64,000 nt of DNA from assembly GCF_002277815.1 (NCBI RefSeq), contig NZ_NKJI01000005.1:310001-374000 (forward strand), written 5' to 3'. The notes under the pieces are model-generated. The model ran no database searches and was not told where the DNA came from. It saw only the letters and a list, made by a program, of their open reading frames with translations. The stretch comes from Pseudomonas sp. ERMR1:02. GTDB taxonomy: Bacteria; Pseudomonadota; Gammaproteobacteria; Pseudomonadales; Pseudomonadaceae. Shown here in pieces: positions 46,687 to 56,716 of the stretch. The stretch's first letter is position 1, and each line of letters opens with the position of its first letter. Made by a program: the position numbers and the translations under genes.

Positions 46687-49621
46687 ATGAGCATTCCCTC
46701 GCTTGTCGAACTACCCTCCATACTGCTGCCGTTTGTCACCCGCGCGGAGCAGTCGTTCCGTGCCGCCGTTGCTGCTTTAGATGACGACCATGGCTTGTCC
46801 ACATGGACGCCTGAGCGCTGGGCACAATTTGCCCGCGTGTCTGCCGCCAGTGATTTCGTGGCAGAACAGTGCGCGCGCGATCCGTTGATGCTGCTGGCGC
46901 TGGTGCAGTCCGGTGAGCTGGACCGCGCTTTCACGCCCGGCGAGCTGTGCGCACAGATTGCCGCGGCGGCGAACGCGGCCGAAACCGATGACTTGTTGGG
47001 GCGTGCCTTGCGCCGCCAGCGTGCCCGTCATCAGGTGCGCATCATCTGGCGTGACCTGACGCGCCAGGCCGATCTGGTCCAGACCTGTCGCGACCTTTCG
47101 GACATGGCCGATGCCAGCATCGATCAGGCCTATCAATGGCTGTACACACGGCATTGCCAGCAGTTCGGCGTACCCACGGGGCGGCGCAGCGGTGAGCCAC
47201 AGCAAATGGTCGTGCTCGGCATGGGCAAGCTCGGCGCGGTGGAGCTCAATCTGTCGTCGGACATAGACCTGATCTTCGCTTACCCCGAGGGCGGTGAAAC
47301 CGTCGGCGTGAAACGTGCGCTGGATAACCAGGAATTTTTTATCCGTCTCGGTCAACGCCTGATCAAGGCCCTGGACCCGATGACCGTCGACGGTTTTGTG
47401 TTCCGCGTCGATATGCGCCTGCGGCCTTATGGTTCGTCGGGCGCGCTGGTCCTGAGTTTCAATGCGCTGGAGCAGTATTACCAGGACCAGGGGCGCGACT
47501 GGGAACGCTACGCGATGATCAAGTCGCGGGTGGTAGCTGGCGATCAAGTGGCTGGTGCGCAACTGCAAGACATGCTGCGGCCGTTCGTTTACCGACGCTA
47601 TCTGGACTTCTCGGCGATCGAAGCGCTGCGCACCATGAAGCAGCTGATCCAGCAGGAAGTACGGCGCAAGGGCATGGCCGACAACATCAAGCTCGGTTCC
47701 GGCGGCATTCGCGAAGTGGAGTTTATCGCCCAGGCCTTCCAGCTGATTCACGGCGGTCGCGATTTGAGCCTGCAGCAGCGTCCACTGTTAAAGGTGCTGA
47801 ATACCCTGGAAGGTCAGGGCTATCTGCCGCCGGCGGTGATCAGCGAATTGCGCGAAGGCTACGAATTCCTGCGCTACACCGAACATGCGATCCAGACGAT
47901 TGCCGACGCCAGACCCAGATGCTGCCGGATGGTGCTCAGGATCAGGCGCGCATTGCCTTTATGCTCGGCTTTGCCGATTGGTCGGCATTTCATGCGCAAC
48001 TGATGTACTGGCGCGGCCGTGTGGCCTGGCATTTTGGTCAGGTGATCGCCGATCCCGACGAGGAACAGGGCGCCGAAAGCGAGGTGGTGGTCGGCGGTGA
48101 GTGGCTGCCGCTTTGGGAAGAAGCCCAGGATGAAGAGGCCGCCTGCCGGCAGTTGCAGGAGGGCGGTTTCGCCGATGCCACCAAAGCACTGAAAGCGTTG
48201 GCCAGTCTGCGCAGCAGTCCGCAATTGCGTGCCATGCAGCGTCTTGGGCGCGAACGCCTGGATGCTTTTATTCCGCGTTTGCTCGCTCAAGCGGTGGAAC
48301 ACGCCAATCCGGATCTGGTGCTGGAGCGGGTGCTGCCTCTGGTGGAGGCGGTGGCGCGTCGTTCAGCATACCTGGTGTTGCTGACCGAAACCCCGGCGCA
48401 TTGCGACGCTTGCTGACCTTGTGCGCGGCGAGCCCATGGATCGCCGAACAGATCACCCGTTTCCCGTTGCTGCTCGATGAATTGCTCAACGAAGGCAGGC
48501 TGTTCAAGCCGCCCCTGGCACCGGAACTGGCCGCCGAGTTGCGCGAGCGTCTGACGCGTATTCCCGAAGACGACCTTGAACAGCAAATGGAAGCCTTGCG
48601 CCACTTCAAACTGGCGCATCGCTTGCGAGTGGCGGCGTCAGAAATCGCCGGCAGCCTGCCGTTGATGAAAGTCAGTGATTACCTGACCTGGCTCGCCGAA
48701 GCCATTCTGGAGCAGGTACTGGCCCTGGCCTGGCGCCAGACCGTGGCCAAGTACGGTACGCCGCTGCGCACCGATGGCAGCTTGTGCGATCCCGGCTTCA
48801 TCATTGTCGGTTATGGGAAAGTCGGCGGCCTGGAATTGGGGCATGGTTCGGATCTGGATCTGGTATTCATCCACGATGGCGACCCACAGGCTGAAACCGA
48901 CGGACCCAAACCTATCGATGGCGCGCAATTTTTTACCCGGCTGGGGCAGCGGATCATTCACTTACTTACGGCCCAGACCAACTCCGGTCAGCTGTATGAA
49001 GTGGATATGCGCTTGCGGCCATCCGGTGCCTCGGGGTTGCTGGTGAGTTCGCTGGGAGCGTTTGCCCGTTATCAGGAGAATGAAGCCTGGACTTGGGAGC
49101 ATCAGGCGCTGGTACGGGCGCGGGTGTTGGTGGGTAGCGAAGATGTTGGTCGGGCATTCGAGCAGGTTCGTGCAGCGATCCTCGGCAAACAGCGGGACTT
49201 GCCGACCTTGCGCCAGGAAGTCAGTGAGATGCGCGCCAAGATGCGCGATAACCTCGGCAGCAAGAGCACGGCGGCCGGCACCGGGGCAAATGCCTTCGAG
49301 GCCACGGCGCCGTTCGATCTCAAGCAGGACGCCGGAGGTATCGTCGATATTGAATTTATGGTGCAATACGCGGCCCTTGCGTGGTCCGAAACACACCCGC
49401 CATTACTGCGCTGGACTGACAATATCCGCATTCTGGAAGAACTGGAGCACGAAGGGCTGATGCCCGCCGAAGATGCCGGCCTATTGCGTGAAGCCTATAA
49501 AGCTTACCGCTCCGCCGCCCACCGGCAGGCCTTGCAGAAGGACGCAGGGGTGATACCGGGTGACCAGTTCGCGGACGAACGGCGACAGGTCATGCGGATC
49601 TGGCGTGAACTGGGGCTGTAG
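46687..49621 (+). CDS. glnE: Glutamine synthetase adenylyltransferase/deadenylase, two frameshifts
   Basis: Starts at ATG 46687 ([16 protein letters not shown]). The first half has [28 protein letters not shown], the deadenylase nucleotidyltransferase site. The frame is lost near 47907 (one C missing before GCCAG) and again near 48389 (one A missing from GAAAACC). The last part has [25 protein letters not shown], the adenylylating site, and ends at RELGL. Repaired length is about 978 residues, normal for GlnE. It adds or removes AMP on glutamine synthetase according to nitrogen status. The stop codon lies within a palindromic repeat. Confidence 0.92.
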
Positions 49622-49716
49622 GAGCGAGCTTGCTCGCGATGGTCGTCAACGATAACTTGGCTAGTCTGATACCCCGCGGCGTTCTCAGGTTCTTCGCGAG
49701 CAAGCTCGCTCCTACA
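49617..49716. repeat. Long palindromic REP/BIME-like element overlapping the glnE stop
   Basis: TGTAGGAGCGAGCTTGCTCGCG and CGCGAGCAAGCTCGCTCCTACA are complementary. The interior GATGGTCGTCAACGATAAC matches the elements at 1841 and 21149. The first TAG of the repeat is the glnE stop codon. Confidence 0.86.
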
Positions 49717-49747
49717 GTTGCCTTGCAGTTCTGTAGAATTCTCGAGG

Positions 49748-49769
49748 CAGGGAGGCGTAGGCCTCCCTG
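49748..49769 (+). terminator. Stem-loop with T-rich tail upstream of waaF
   Basis: CAGGGAGGC and GCCTCCCTG pair around GTAG, followed by ATTCGTTTTTGG and, 20 bases on, the waaF start. It looks like the terminator of a gene that once lay upstream, or a leader attenuator. Confidence 0.55.
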
Positions 49770-49788
49770 ATTCGTTTTTGGAAACCAC

Positions 49789-50822
49789 ATGAAAATTCTG
49801 ATCGTTGGGCCCAGTTGGGTCGGTGATATGGTGATGGCGCAGACACTGTTTCAGTGTCTCAGGCAGCGCCACCCGCAATGCGAAATCGACGTGCTGGCCC
49901 CGAGTGGAGCCGGCCGATTCTTGAGCGCATGCCCGAAGTACGTCAGGCCTTGAGCTTCCCGCTCGGCCACGGCGCGCTGGAGTTGGCGACGCGTCGGCGC
50001 ATCGGCAAATCCCTGGCCGGCCAGTACGACCAGGCGATCCTGTTGCCCAATTCCCTGAAATCCGCGCTGGTGCCGTTTTTTGCCGGTATCCCCAAGCGCA
50101 CCGGTTGGCGAGGCGAGTTCCGCTACGGCCTGCTCAATGATGTGCGCACGCTGGACAAAGAGCGTTACCCGCTGATGATCGAGCGCTTCATGGCCTTGGC
50201 GTACGAGCCGGGTTTTGAACTGCCCAAGCCTTATCCGCGACCGAGTCTGCAGATCGATCCGGTGACCCGCGAGGCGGCACTGGCCAAGTTCGATCTGGCC
50301 CTCGATCGTCCGGTGTTGGCGCTGTGCCCCGGCGCCGAGTTCGGCGAGTCCAAGCGCTGGCCGTCCGAACACTACGCCAAGGTTGCCGAGGCGAAAATCC
50401 GCGAGGGCTGGCAAGTCTGGCTGTTTGGTTCGAAAAACGATCACGCTGTGGGCGAAGACATCCGTTCACGGCTGATTCCCGGCTTGCGTGAAGAGTCGGT
50501 AAACCTCAGTGGCGGCACCTCGCTGGCCGAGGCGATCGATTTGCTGTCCTGTGCCGATTCGGTGGTGTCCAACGACTCCGGCCTGATGCACGTCGCCGCC
50601 GCGCTGAATCGCCCACTGGTGGCGGTTTACGGCTCGACTTCGCCGGGTTTTACGCCGCCGCTGGCCGAGCATGTCGAGATTGTGCGCCTGGGCATCGAAT
50701 GCAGCCCGTGCTTCGACCGCACGTGCCGTTTCGGTCATTACAACTGCATGCGTCAGCTCATGCCGCAAGCGGTGAACGAAGCCTTGCAGCGTTTGCAGGG
50801 CACTGTGGTCGAGGTCAAATAG
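49789..50822 (+). CDS. waaF: LPS heptosyltransferase II, one frameshift
   Basis: Starts at ATG 49789 (MKILIVGPSWVGDMVMAQTLF), the GT9 N-terminus. The frame is lost at the C run 49898-49901: adding one C gives IDVLAPEWSRPILERMPEVR and joins the long downstream frame. GAEFGESKRWPSEHYAKVA and SNDSGLMHVAAALNRPLVAVYG are the ADP-heptose-binding GT9 motifs. It adds the second L,D-heptose of the LPS inner core. Repaired length is about 344 residues. It is followed after one base by waaC. Confidence 0.92.
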
Positions 50823-50823
50823 T

Positions 50824-51884
50824 TTGCGGGTACTGCTGATCAAGACTTCATCGCTGGGCGACGTGATTCACGCGTTGCCGGCGCTGACCGACGCGGCGCG
50901 GGCGATTCCCGGCATCACGTTCGACTGGGTGGTGGAAGAAGGTTTCGCCGAAATCCCCACCTGGCACCCGGCGGTGGGCAAGGTGATTCCGGTAGCGATC
51001 CGTCGCTGGCGCAAGAACATCTGGCAAACCATCAAGAGCGGTGAATGGAAGCGCTTCAAGCAAAGCCTTCGTGCCACGAAATACGATTTGGTCATCGATG
51101 CCCAGGGCCTGCTGAAAAGCGCCTTGCTGACCCGCTATGTCAAAGCCCCGGTCGCCGGACTCGACAAAGACTCAGCCCGTGAACCGATTGCCGCACGTTT
51201 CTATTCCCGACGCCTGGCCGTGGCCCGTGGACAACATGCGGTGGAGCGAGTGCGTCAGCTGTTCGCCGTGGCGCTGGGTTACGACTTGCCCAAAGGCCTG
51301 GGCGACTATGGCCTGAGCGTCGAGCGCCTGGTGGAACTTCCGCGCAAGAATCCGTACGTGCTGTTCCTGCACGGCACCACCTGGGACACCAAGCACTGGC
51401 CTGAGGCCTACTGGCGCGAGTTGGCCGAGCGCGTCGGTTATCTGGGTGTCGGGGTGAAATTGCCCTGGGGCAACGCGATCGAGAAGGCCCGCGCCGAGCG
51501 CATCGCCAAGGACATGAAACACGTAGAAGTGCTGCCCAAGCTGAATCTGGCCGGTGTCGGCAAAGTGCTGGCCGGCGCGCAAGCCTGCGTGGCGGTGGAT
51601 ACCGGCCTCGGGCACTTGGCTGCTGCGCTGGACGTGCCGACGCTGTCGCTGTTCGGCCCGACCAACCCCGGCCTGACCGGCGCCTATGGTAAATCGCAGA
51701 TTCACCTGGCCAGCGACTTCCCTTGCGCGCCGTGCCTGCAAAAGAATGCACCTATCAACCGACGGCCGAAGATGCCAGGCGGTTTGATCTGAAACGCGAG
51801 TGGCCTCTGTGCTTCACGCGTCTGAATCCCGAGCGTGTCGCCAGCCGACTGAGCACGTTGTTACTGGCTGAGGAGCTGCGCTGA
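50824..51884 (+). CDS. waaC: LPS heptosyltransferase I, one frameshift near the 3' end
   Basis: Starts at TTG 50824 (MRVLLIKTSSLGDVIHALPAL), directly after the waaF stop. VAVDTGLGHLAAALDVPTLSLFGPTNPGLTG is the GT9 donor motif. The frame is lost near 51744 (one G missing after LQK): the repaired reading ECTYQPTAEDARRFDLKREW continues to the stop at 51884, overlapping the waaG ATG as TGATG. Repaired length is about 353 residues. It adds the first heptose to Kdo. In pseudomonads this is thought to be essential, so the break is probably a sequence error. Confidence 0.92.
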
Positions 51885-53005
51885 TGCAATTGGCATTTGT
51901 CCTGTACAAGTATTTTCCCTTTGGTGGCTTGCAGCGCGACTTCATGCGCATCGCCCTGGAGTGCCAGCAGCGCGGCCACCAGATTCGCGTCTACACACTG
52001 ATCTGGGAAGGCGACGTGCCACCGGGGTTTGAAGTGCTGGTGGCGCCGGTCAAGGCGTTCTTCAACCATCGCCGCAACGAAAAACTCAGCGAGTGGATGG
52101 AAGCGGACCTGGCCAAGCGCCCGGTAGACCGTCTGATCGGCTTCAACAAGATGCCCGGCCTGGACGTCTACTACGCCGCCGACGGTTGCTTCGAAGACAA
52201 GGCGCAGAACCTGCGCAACTCGTTGTACCGCCGCTGGGGTCGCTATCGCCACTTCGCCGAGTACGAGCGCGCGGTGTTCGCCAAGGACGCCAAGACCGAA
52301 GTGCTGATGATTTCCGAAGTGCAGCAACCGCTGTTCATCAAGCATTACGACACGCCGCTCAATCGCTTCCATTTGCTTCCACCGGGCATCGCCCAGGACC
52401 GTCGCCGGCCGGCGGATGCGGACGAGATTCGCGCCGGGTTCCGTGCCGAATTCAAGCTCAAGGACGATGAGCTGCTGCTTGTGCAGATCGGCTCCGGGTT
52501 CAAGACCAAAGGCGTCGATCGTAGTCTCAAGGCGCTGGCGGCATTGCCCGCTGATCTGAAGAAGCGTACCCGGCTGTTTGTAATTGGCCAGGATGACCCC
52601 AAATTATTCCAGATGCAGAGCGCCACTTTGGGGCTGGGCGATAACGTGACCTTCCTCAAGGGCCGCAGCGATATTCCGCGTTTCCTGTTGGGCGCCGATC
52701 TGTTGATTCACCCGGCGTACAACGAAAACACCGGCACCGTACTGCTCGAAGCCCTGGTCGCCGGGTTGCCGGTGCTGGTGAGTGCGGTCTGTGGTTATGC
52801 CCATTACATTGCCGAAGCCGATGCTGGCCTGGTACTGGACGAGCCGTTCGATCAGGCGCAACTGGCGCAGTACCTGACCGGCATGTTGAACGACGCTCAA
52901 GCACGGGCGGCCTGGAGCCGCAACGGTCTGGCCTTCGCCGAGACGGCCGACCTCTACAGCATGCCGCAGCACGCGGCCGATGTGATTCTGGCGGAGCACG
53001 CTTAA
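51884..53005 (+). CDS. waaG: LPS core glycosyltransferase WaaG (GT4)
   Basis: 373 residues. MQLAFVLYKYFPFGGLQRDFMRIA is the typical acceptor-side N-terminus, and HPAYNENTGTVLLEALVAGLPVLV the GT4 donor motif with the paired Glu. It transfers the first outer-side hexose to heptose II. It overlaps the waaC stop by one base and is separated from waaP by none. It keeps the usual Pseudomonas order. Confidence 0.94.
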   Translation: MQLAFVLYKYFPFGGLQRDFMRIALECQQRGHQIRVYTLIWEGDVPPGFEVLVAPVKAFFNHRRNEKLSEWMEADLAKRPVDRLIGFNKMPGLDVYYAADGCFEDKAQNLRNSLYRRWGRYRHFAEYERAVFAKDAKTEVLMISEVQQPLFIKHYDTPLNRFHLLPPGIAQDRRRPADADEIRAGFRAEFKLKDDELLLVQIGSGFKTKGVDRSLKALAALPADLKKRTRLFVIGQDDPKLFQMQSATLGLGDNVTFLKGRSDIPRFLLGADLLIHPAYNENTGTVLLEALVAGLPVLVSAVCGYAHYIAEADAGLVLDEPFDQAQLAQYLTGMLNDAQARAAWSRNGLAFAETADLYSMPQHAADVILAEHA

Positions 53006-53812
53006 ATGAAGTTGAAGCTGGCTGAACCGTTCAAGAGCCTCTGGGCCGGACGCGACCCGTTCGCCGAGGTCGAAGGGCTGCAGGGCGAGGTGTACCGCGA
53101 ACTTGAAGCTCGCCGCACCCTGCGCACCGAGGTGAACGGCAACGGATTTTTTGTGAAGATCCACCGTGGCATCGGCTGGGGCGAGATCTTCAAGAACCTG
53201 CTCACCGCCAAGTTGCCGGTACTCGGCGCGGGCCAGGAGTGGAAAGCTATTCAGCGCCTGCAGGAAGTCGGTGTACCGACCATGACCGCCGTCGCTTATG
53301 GCGAGAAGGGCAGCAACCCGGCGGACCAGCACTCGTTCATCGTCACCGAAGAGCTGGCGCCGACCGTCAGCCTCGAAGACTTCAGCATCAACTGGGTCAA
53401 GCAGCCACCCGAGCCCAAACTCAAGCGTGCATTGATCGCCGAAGTGGCGCGCATGACCGGCATGATGCACCGCGCCGGGGTCAACCATCGTGACTGCTAT
53501 ATCTGCCACTTCCTGCTGCACACCGACAAACCTGTGACCGCTGACGACTTCAAGCTCTCGGTGATCGACCTGCACCGCGCCCAGACCCGCCCGGCAATCA
53601 CCCGGCGCTGGCGCAATAAAGATCTGGCGGCGCTGTATTTTTCGGCCCTGGATATCGGCCTGACCCGACGTGACAAACTGCGCTTCCTCAAAGGTTACTT
53701 CCAGCAGCCGCTGCGGCAGATTCTTAGTGAAGAGGCCGGGCTGCTGAGTTGGCTCGAAGGCAAGGCTAACAAGCTCTACGACCGAAAACAGCGATACGGG
53801 GATGCGCTCTGA
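53006..53812 (+). CDS. waaP: LPS inner-core heptose kinase WaaP
   Basis: 268 residues, starting at the base after the waaG stop. FFVKIHRGIGWGEIFKNL has the nucleotide-binding Lys, GVNHRDCYICHFLLH the catalytic loop (His-Arg-Asp), and FKLSVIDLHRAQ the metal-binding IDLHR segment. It phosphorylates heptose I, which crosslinks LPS through divalent ions and is needed for LPS export in P. aeruginosa. The stop overlaps the next kinase as ATG/TGA. Confidence 0.95.
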   Translation: MKLKLAEPFKSLWAGRDPFAEVEGLQGEVYRELEARRTLRTEVNGNGFFVKIHRGIGWGEIFKNLLTAKLPVLGAGQEWKAIQRLQEVGVPTMTAVAYGEKGSNPADQHSFIVTEELAPTVSLEDFSINWVKQPPEPKLKRALIAEVARMTGMMHRAGVNHRDCYICHFLLHTDKPVTADDFKLSVIDLHRAQTRPAITRRWRNKDLAALYFSALDIGLTRRDKLRFLKGYFQQPLRQILSEEAGLLSWLEGKANKLYDRKQRYGDAL

Positions 53813-54546
53813 TGGCAGGTTGGAAACTGGAACCTGCTTACAGCGATCTGGCAGAAGACTTCGGCAGCCTTGACGCCGTGTTTGCGCTTGAGGGCGAGCG
53901 ACTGACCCAAGACCCGTTATCCGAGGTCATTCGCGTTCAGCGCAATGGCGTCAACTATTACGTCAAACGCTACGTGGGTGCAGGCAAGGGCTTGCGTCGC
54001 TACGTGGGCAAGCCTCGGGTGAAAATGGAGTGGCAGAACCTCAAGCGCTTCGCCAAATGGGGCATCCCCACCGCCGAAGTAGTGGCCTGGGGGCTGGAGC
54101 GTCGCGGCGCGGCCTATGCTCGCGGGGCGATGATCACCCGTGAACTGCCGCATACTGAAGACTTGTCGGTCCTGGCCCAGCGGCATGACCCAAAACTGGC
54201 GGACCGCGCCTGGGTCGACATTGTCAGCCGTCAGCTCGCCAACCACACCCGGACCATGCATGCGCACCGCTTTACCCATAACGATCTGAAGTGGCGCAAC
54301 CTGCTGGTCGACGATCAAGCCAAATTGTTCCTGATCGATTGTCCCAACGGTGATTTCTGGCGTGGATTCTGGCTCAAGTACCGCATCACCAAGGATTTGG
54401 CGTGTCTGGACAAGGTGGCCAAGTATCAATTGTCAGCCACCCAACGCCTGCGCTTTTACCTGCAATACCGCCAACGACCCCGGCTCGATGCCGCCGACAA
54501 AAAACGGATCCGGCACGTAGTGAGATTTTTCGAGGGGCGCGAATGA
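53812..54546 (+). CDS. wapP: LPS core kinase (InaA/WapP type)
   Basis: 244 residues, overlapping waaP by one base. NGVNYYVKRYVGAGKGLRRY has the ATP-binding Lys, RFTHNDLKWRNLLVDDQ is the catalytic loop, and LFLIDCPNGDFWRG the metal-binding Asp. It belongs to the small Kdo/WaaP-like kinases that phosphorylate core heptose. It is the second gene of the run waaP, wapP, and so on in P. aeruginosa; the symbol is given by position and size. Its stop overlaps the next small frame as ATGA. Confidence 0.85.
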   Translation: MAGWKLEPAYSDLAEDFGSLDAVFALEGERLTQDPLSEVIRVQRNGVNYYVKRYVGAGKGLRRYVGKPRVKMEWQNLKRFAKWGIPTAEVVAWGLERRGAAYARGAMITRELPHTEDLSVLAQRHDPKLADRAWVDIVSRQLANHTRTMHAHRFTHNDLKWRNLLVDDQAKLFLIDCPNGDFWRGFWLKYRITKDLACLDKVAKYQLSATQRLRFYLQYRQRPRLDAADKKRIRHVVRFFEGRE

Positions 54547-54638
54547 CTGATTTTCTGGCCGCTCGACGGGACCTGGAAGGTCACGGCTTCTACCTCAAGC
54601 GTCAGGCAGCGCGGCGCAGCCACAAGGAGAAGCGCTGA
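54543..54638 (+). pseudogene. 31-codon remnant of a third LPS core kinase gene
   Basis: ATG 54543 overlaps the wapP stop, and its TGA overlaps the next ATG at 54638, the same coupling used through this operon. The 31 residues read as MTDFLAARRDLEGHGFYLKR followed by QAARRSHKEKR. GFYLKRQ resembles the ATP-lysine strand of the neighbouring kinases (YYVKRY, LVIKRY), and a basic tail follows at once. P. aeruginosa carries a kinase gene of about 250 codons at this point. This looks like that gene after large in-frame internal deletions that kept start, stop and coupling. Confidence 0.6.
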
Positions 54639-56089
54639 TGCGTTTGTCTGAACTTAAAAATGCTGGCCGTAGCCCGGCACTGCCACTGAGCCTTTCGCTG
54701 GCCGATGCCGCCGGGCCGGCCGATTTGCAACTGCTGAGCCTGTTGCGGGTGTTGCCGGGGCAGCGTTATGTCGGTGCTGGCGTCTGGCGTGGTCGCCCGG
54801 TGCTAGCCAAATTGCTGGTGGGCAGCAAAGCGGCGCGGCATTTCAAGCGGGAGCTGGATGGCGTGCGCTTGCTTGCGGCGCAAGGTCTGACCACGCCACT
54901 GTTGTTGGCCGACGGCCTGAAGGACGGCGAGGGCGGCTGGCTGCTGTTCGAGTTTCTGGAAGGTGCCGCAAGTCTTGGCGATGCCTGGATGCAGGTCGAA
55001 CACTTGCCGGTGCTGGCCGACGAACAATCGGCGGTTCTGGCGGAAGCCTTGGGTGCGATCGGTCAAATGCATCGCAAGGGCCTGTGGCAGGAAGACCTGC
55101 ATCTGGACAACCTGCTGCGCCAGGGCAGTCGCCTGTATTTGATCGATGGCGCCGGAATCTGCACGGAAACGCCTGGCCAGCCACTGTCGCGGCACAAAGT
55201 CCTGGAAAACCTCGGGGTGTTTTTTGCCCAGTTGCCCAAGACACTGGAGCCGTTTACTGAAGAGTTGCTGGTGTATTACCTGCTGAGCAATGGCGAGCAT
55301 GCCTTGCCCATGGAAGCGTTGCAGAAGCAGATCGACAAGGTGCGAAGCTGGAGGCTCAAGGACTTTCTGATCAAGGTCGGGCGCGAATGCACGCTTTTCA
55401 GTGTCCAGGGCGGTGCATTCGGTCTACGGGCGATTCGTCGCGAGGAAGAAGCGGCGATGTTGCCAGTATTGGCGCAGGCAGACGCCTTGCTCGATCAGGG
55501 TCACTTGTACAAGACCGGCGGCGCGGCGAGCGTCGGCAAGGTCGAGGTGGGCGGTCGCACACTGGTGATCAAGCGCTACAACATCAAGGGTTTCGCCCAC
55601 TGGCTCAAACGCTTCTGGCGCCCGAGCCGCGCCTGGCACTCCTGGCGCGAAGGCAATCGCCTGGCATTCCTCGGCATCGCCACGCCCAAACCCCTGGCGT
55701 TGCTGGAAAAGCGTTTTCTCTGGTTGCGCAGTCGGGCCTACCTGATCACCGAACATCTGCCGGGCCCGGACATCATCGAACGCTTTGCGCCCTATGTTGA
55801 AAGCGGCGATGCGCCCGAGACGGAATTGGCGGCACTGGATCAGCTGTTTGCCGAACTGATTCGTGAGCGCATCAGTCATGGCGACTTCAAGGGGCACAAC
55901 CTGTTCTGGCAGGATGATCGCTGGGCGCTGATCGATCTGGATTCGATGTGTCAGCACAGTTCGCCCGGAAGCTTTGCCCCGGCGTATGCGCGGGATCGGG
56001 CGCGGTTCATGCGCAACTGGCCCGAAGGCAGCGCCCTTCATCAAGTCATTGATCAGCGTTTGCCCAAAGATATCTCTAGCGCCGCCTGA
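54638..56089 (+). CDS. Large LPS core kinase-like protein with two kinase folds
   Basis: 483 residues from ATG 54638, coupled to the remnant frame upstream. Two kinase-like halves can be seen. The first has VLAKLLVGSKAARHFKREL and LWQEDLHLDNLLRQGSRLYLIDGAG. The second has LVIKRYNIKGFAHWLKRFWR and ISHGDFKGHNLFWQDDRWALIDLDSM. Each has an ATP-Lys strand, a catalytic D-x-x-x-x-N loop and a metal Asp. It matches by position the long kinase-like protein PA5006. It probably phosphorylates an LPS core sugar; which half is active is unknown. Confidence 0.82.
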   Translation: MRLSELKNAGRSPALPLSLSLADAAGPADLQLLSLLRVLPGQRYVGAGVWRGRPVLAKLLVGSKAARHFKRELDGVRLLAAQGLTTPLLLADGLKDGEGGWLLFEFLEGAASLGDAWMQVEHLPVLADEQSAVLAEALGAIGQMHRKGLWQEDLHLDNLLRQGSRLYLIDGAGICTETPGQPLSRHKVLENLGVFFAQLPKTLEPFTEELLVYYLLSNGEHALPMEALQKQIDKVRSWRLKDFLIKVGRECTLFSVQGGAFGLRAIRREEEAAMLPVLAQADALLDQGHLYKTGGAASVGKVEVGGRTLVIKRYNIKGFAHWLKRFWRPSRAWHSWREGNRLAFLGIATPKPLALLEKRFLWLRSRAYLITEHLPGPDIIERFAPYVESGDAPETELAALDQLFAELIRERISHGDFKGHNLFWQDDRWALIDLDSMCQHSSPGSFAPAYARDRARFMRNWPEGSALHQVIDQRLPKDISSAA

Positions 56090-56093
56090 GTCA

Positions 56094-56189
56094 CCTTCGC
56101 GAGCAAGCCCGCTCCCACATTTGTTTCTGTGCCGTACACAATTTGTGTTCGCAGCAGATCAAGTGTGGGAGCGGGCTTGCTCGCGAAGG
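56094..56189. repeat. Palindromic intergenic repeat (CTTCGCGAGCAAGCCCGCTCCCACA family)
   Basis: CCTTCGCGAGCAAGCCCGCTCCCACA is complementary to TGTGGGAGCGGGCTTGCTCGCGAAGG. It lies after the kinase gene, before the lipoprotein gene. Confidence 0.82.
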
Positions 56190-56317
56190 GGCCGGAACAG
56201 CCCACCCAAAATGAGGGACAAGCTCTTGTGAACCTTCCTACACGATCTTAGGAAGCCATGAACTGTGGCCTGAAAGACCACGATGCTAGTTTGCCTGACG
56301 TTCTCGGAGGGCAGACT

Positions 56318-56653
56318 TTGACATTAAAAATGGCAATCGCATCAGGTGCAATCTCACTGGCGTTGACCGGTTGCGGGACCGTCGCAACGGTGTTGCAGGA
56401 TGACGCCGCCGCGGCCCAGGGCCTTCGCAGGCAAAAAACCTATTGCCAGTCCATCCCTCGGGTCTACAGCGGCCTGGCCTACGATTTTTGCGTATTGAAT
56501 GCGCCGCCCGATCCTACGGGAATTCTCGTACCGTTCGTTTTGCTGGACCTGGCCTTGTCCGGCGCTCTGGATACCGTCGTTTTGCCGTATACGATTTACC
56601 GGCAGGGCAAGGATGGCAACATCCGTATTTATTGGCGGCCTGCACGCGGATAA
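56318..56653 (+). CDS. Small YceK/YidQ-type lipoprotein
   Basis: 111 residues from TTG 56318, chosen because GGAGG lies 7 bases upstream; an upstream ATG at 56258 lacks support. MTLKMAIASGAISLALTGC is a lipoprotein signal peptide with lipobox LTGC, then GTVATVLQDD, with a conserved PRVYSGLAYDFCVLN and a hydrophobic segment VPFVLLDLALSGALDTVVLPYTIY that matches the YceK/YidQ family. Function is unknown; it is probably attached to the outer membrane. Two further Cys (CQS, FCV) may form a disulfide. Confidence 0.8.
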   Translation: MTLKMAIASGAISLALTGCGTVATVLQDDAAAAQGLRRQKTYCQSIPRVYSGLAYDFCVLNAPPDPTGILVPFVLLDLALSGALDTVVLPYTIYRQGKDGNIRIYWRPARG

Positions 56654-56716
56654 ACAATGGCAAGGTCACCACCACACTTGCCGCTCGCAGCTAGAGGCTT
56701 GCAACTGCTTTTAAGC

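Noticed and set aside
46348..46690. Overlapping 109-residue frames on both strands between aceE and glnE
   Set aside because: They span the two palindromic operators and have no start signal or family resemblance; mirror-image open frames are expected in this AT-rich stretch.
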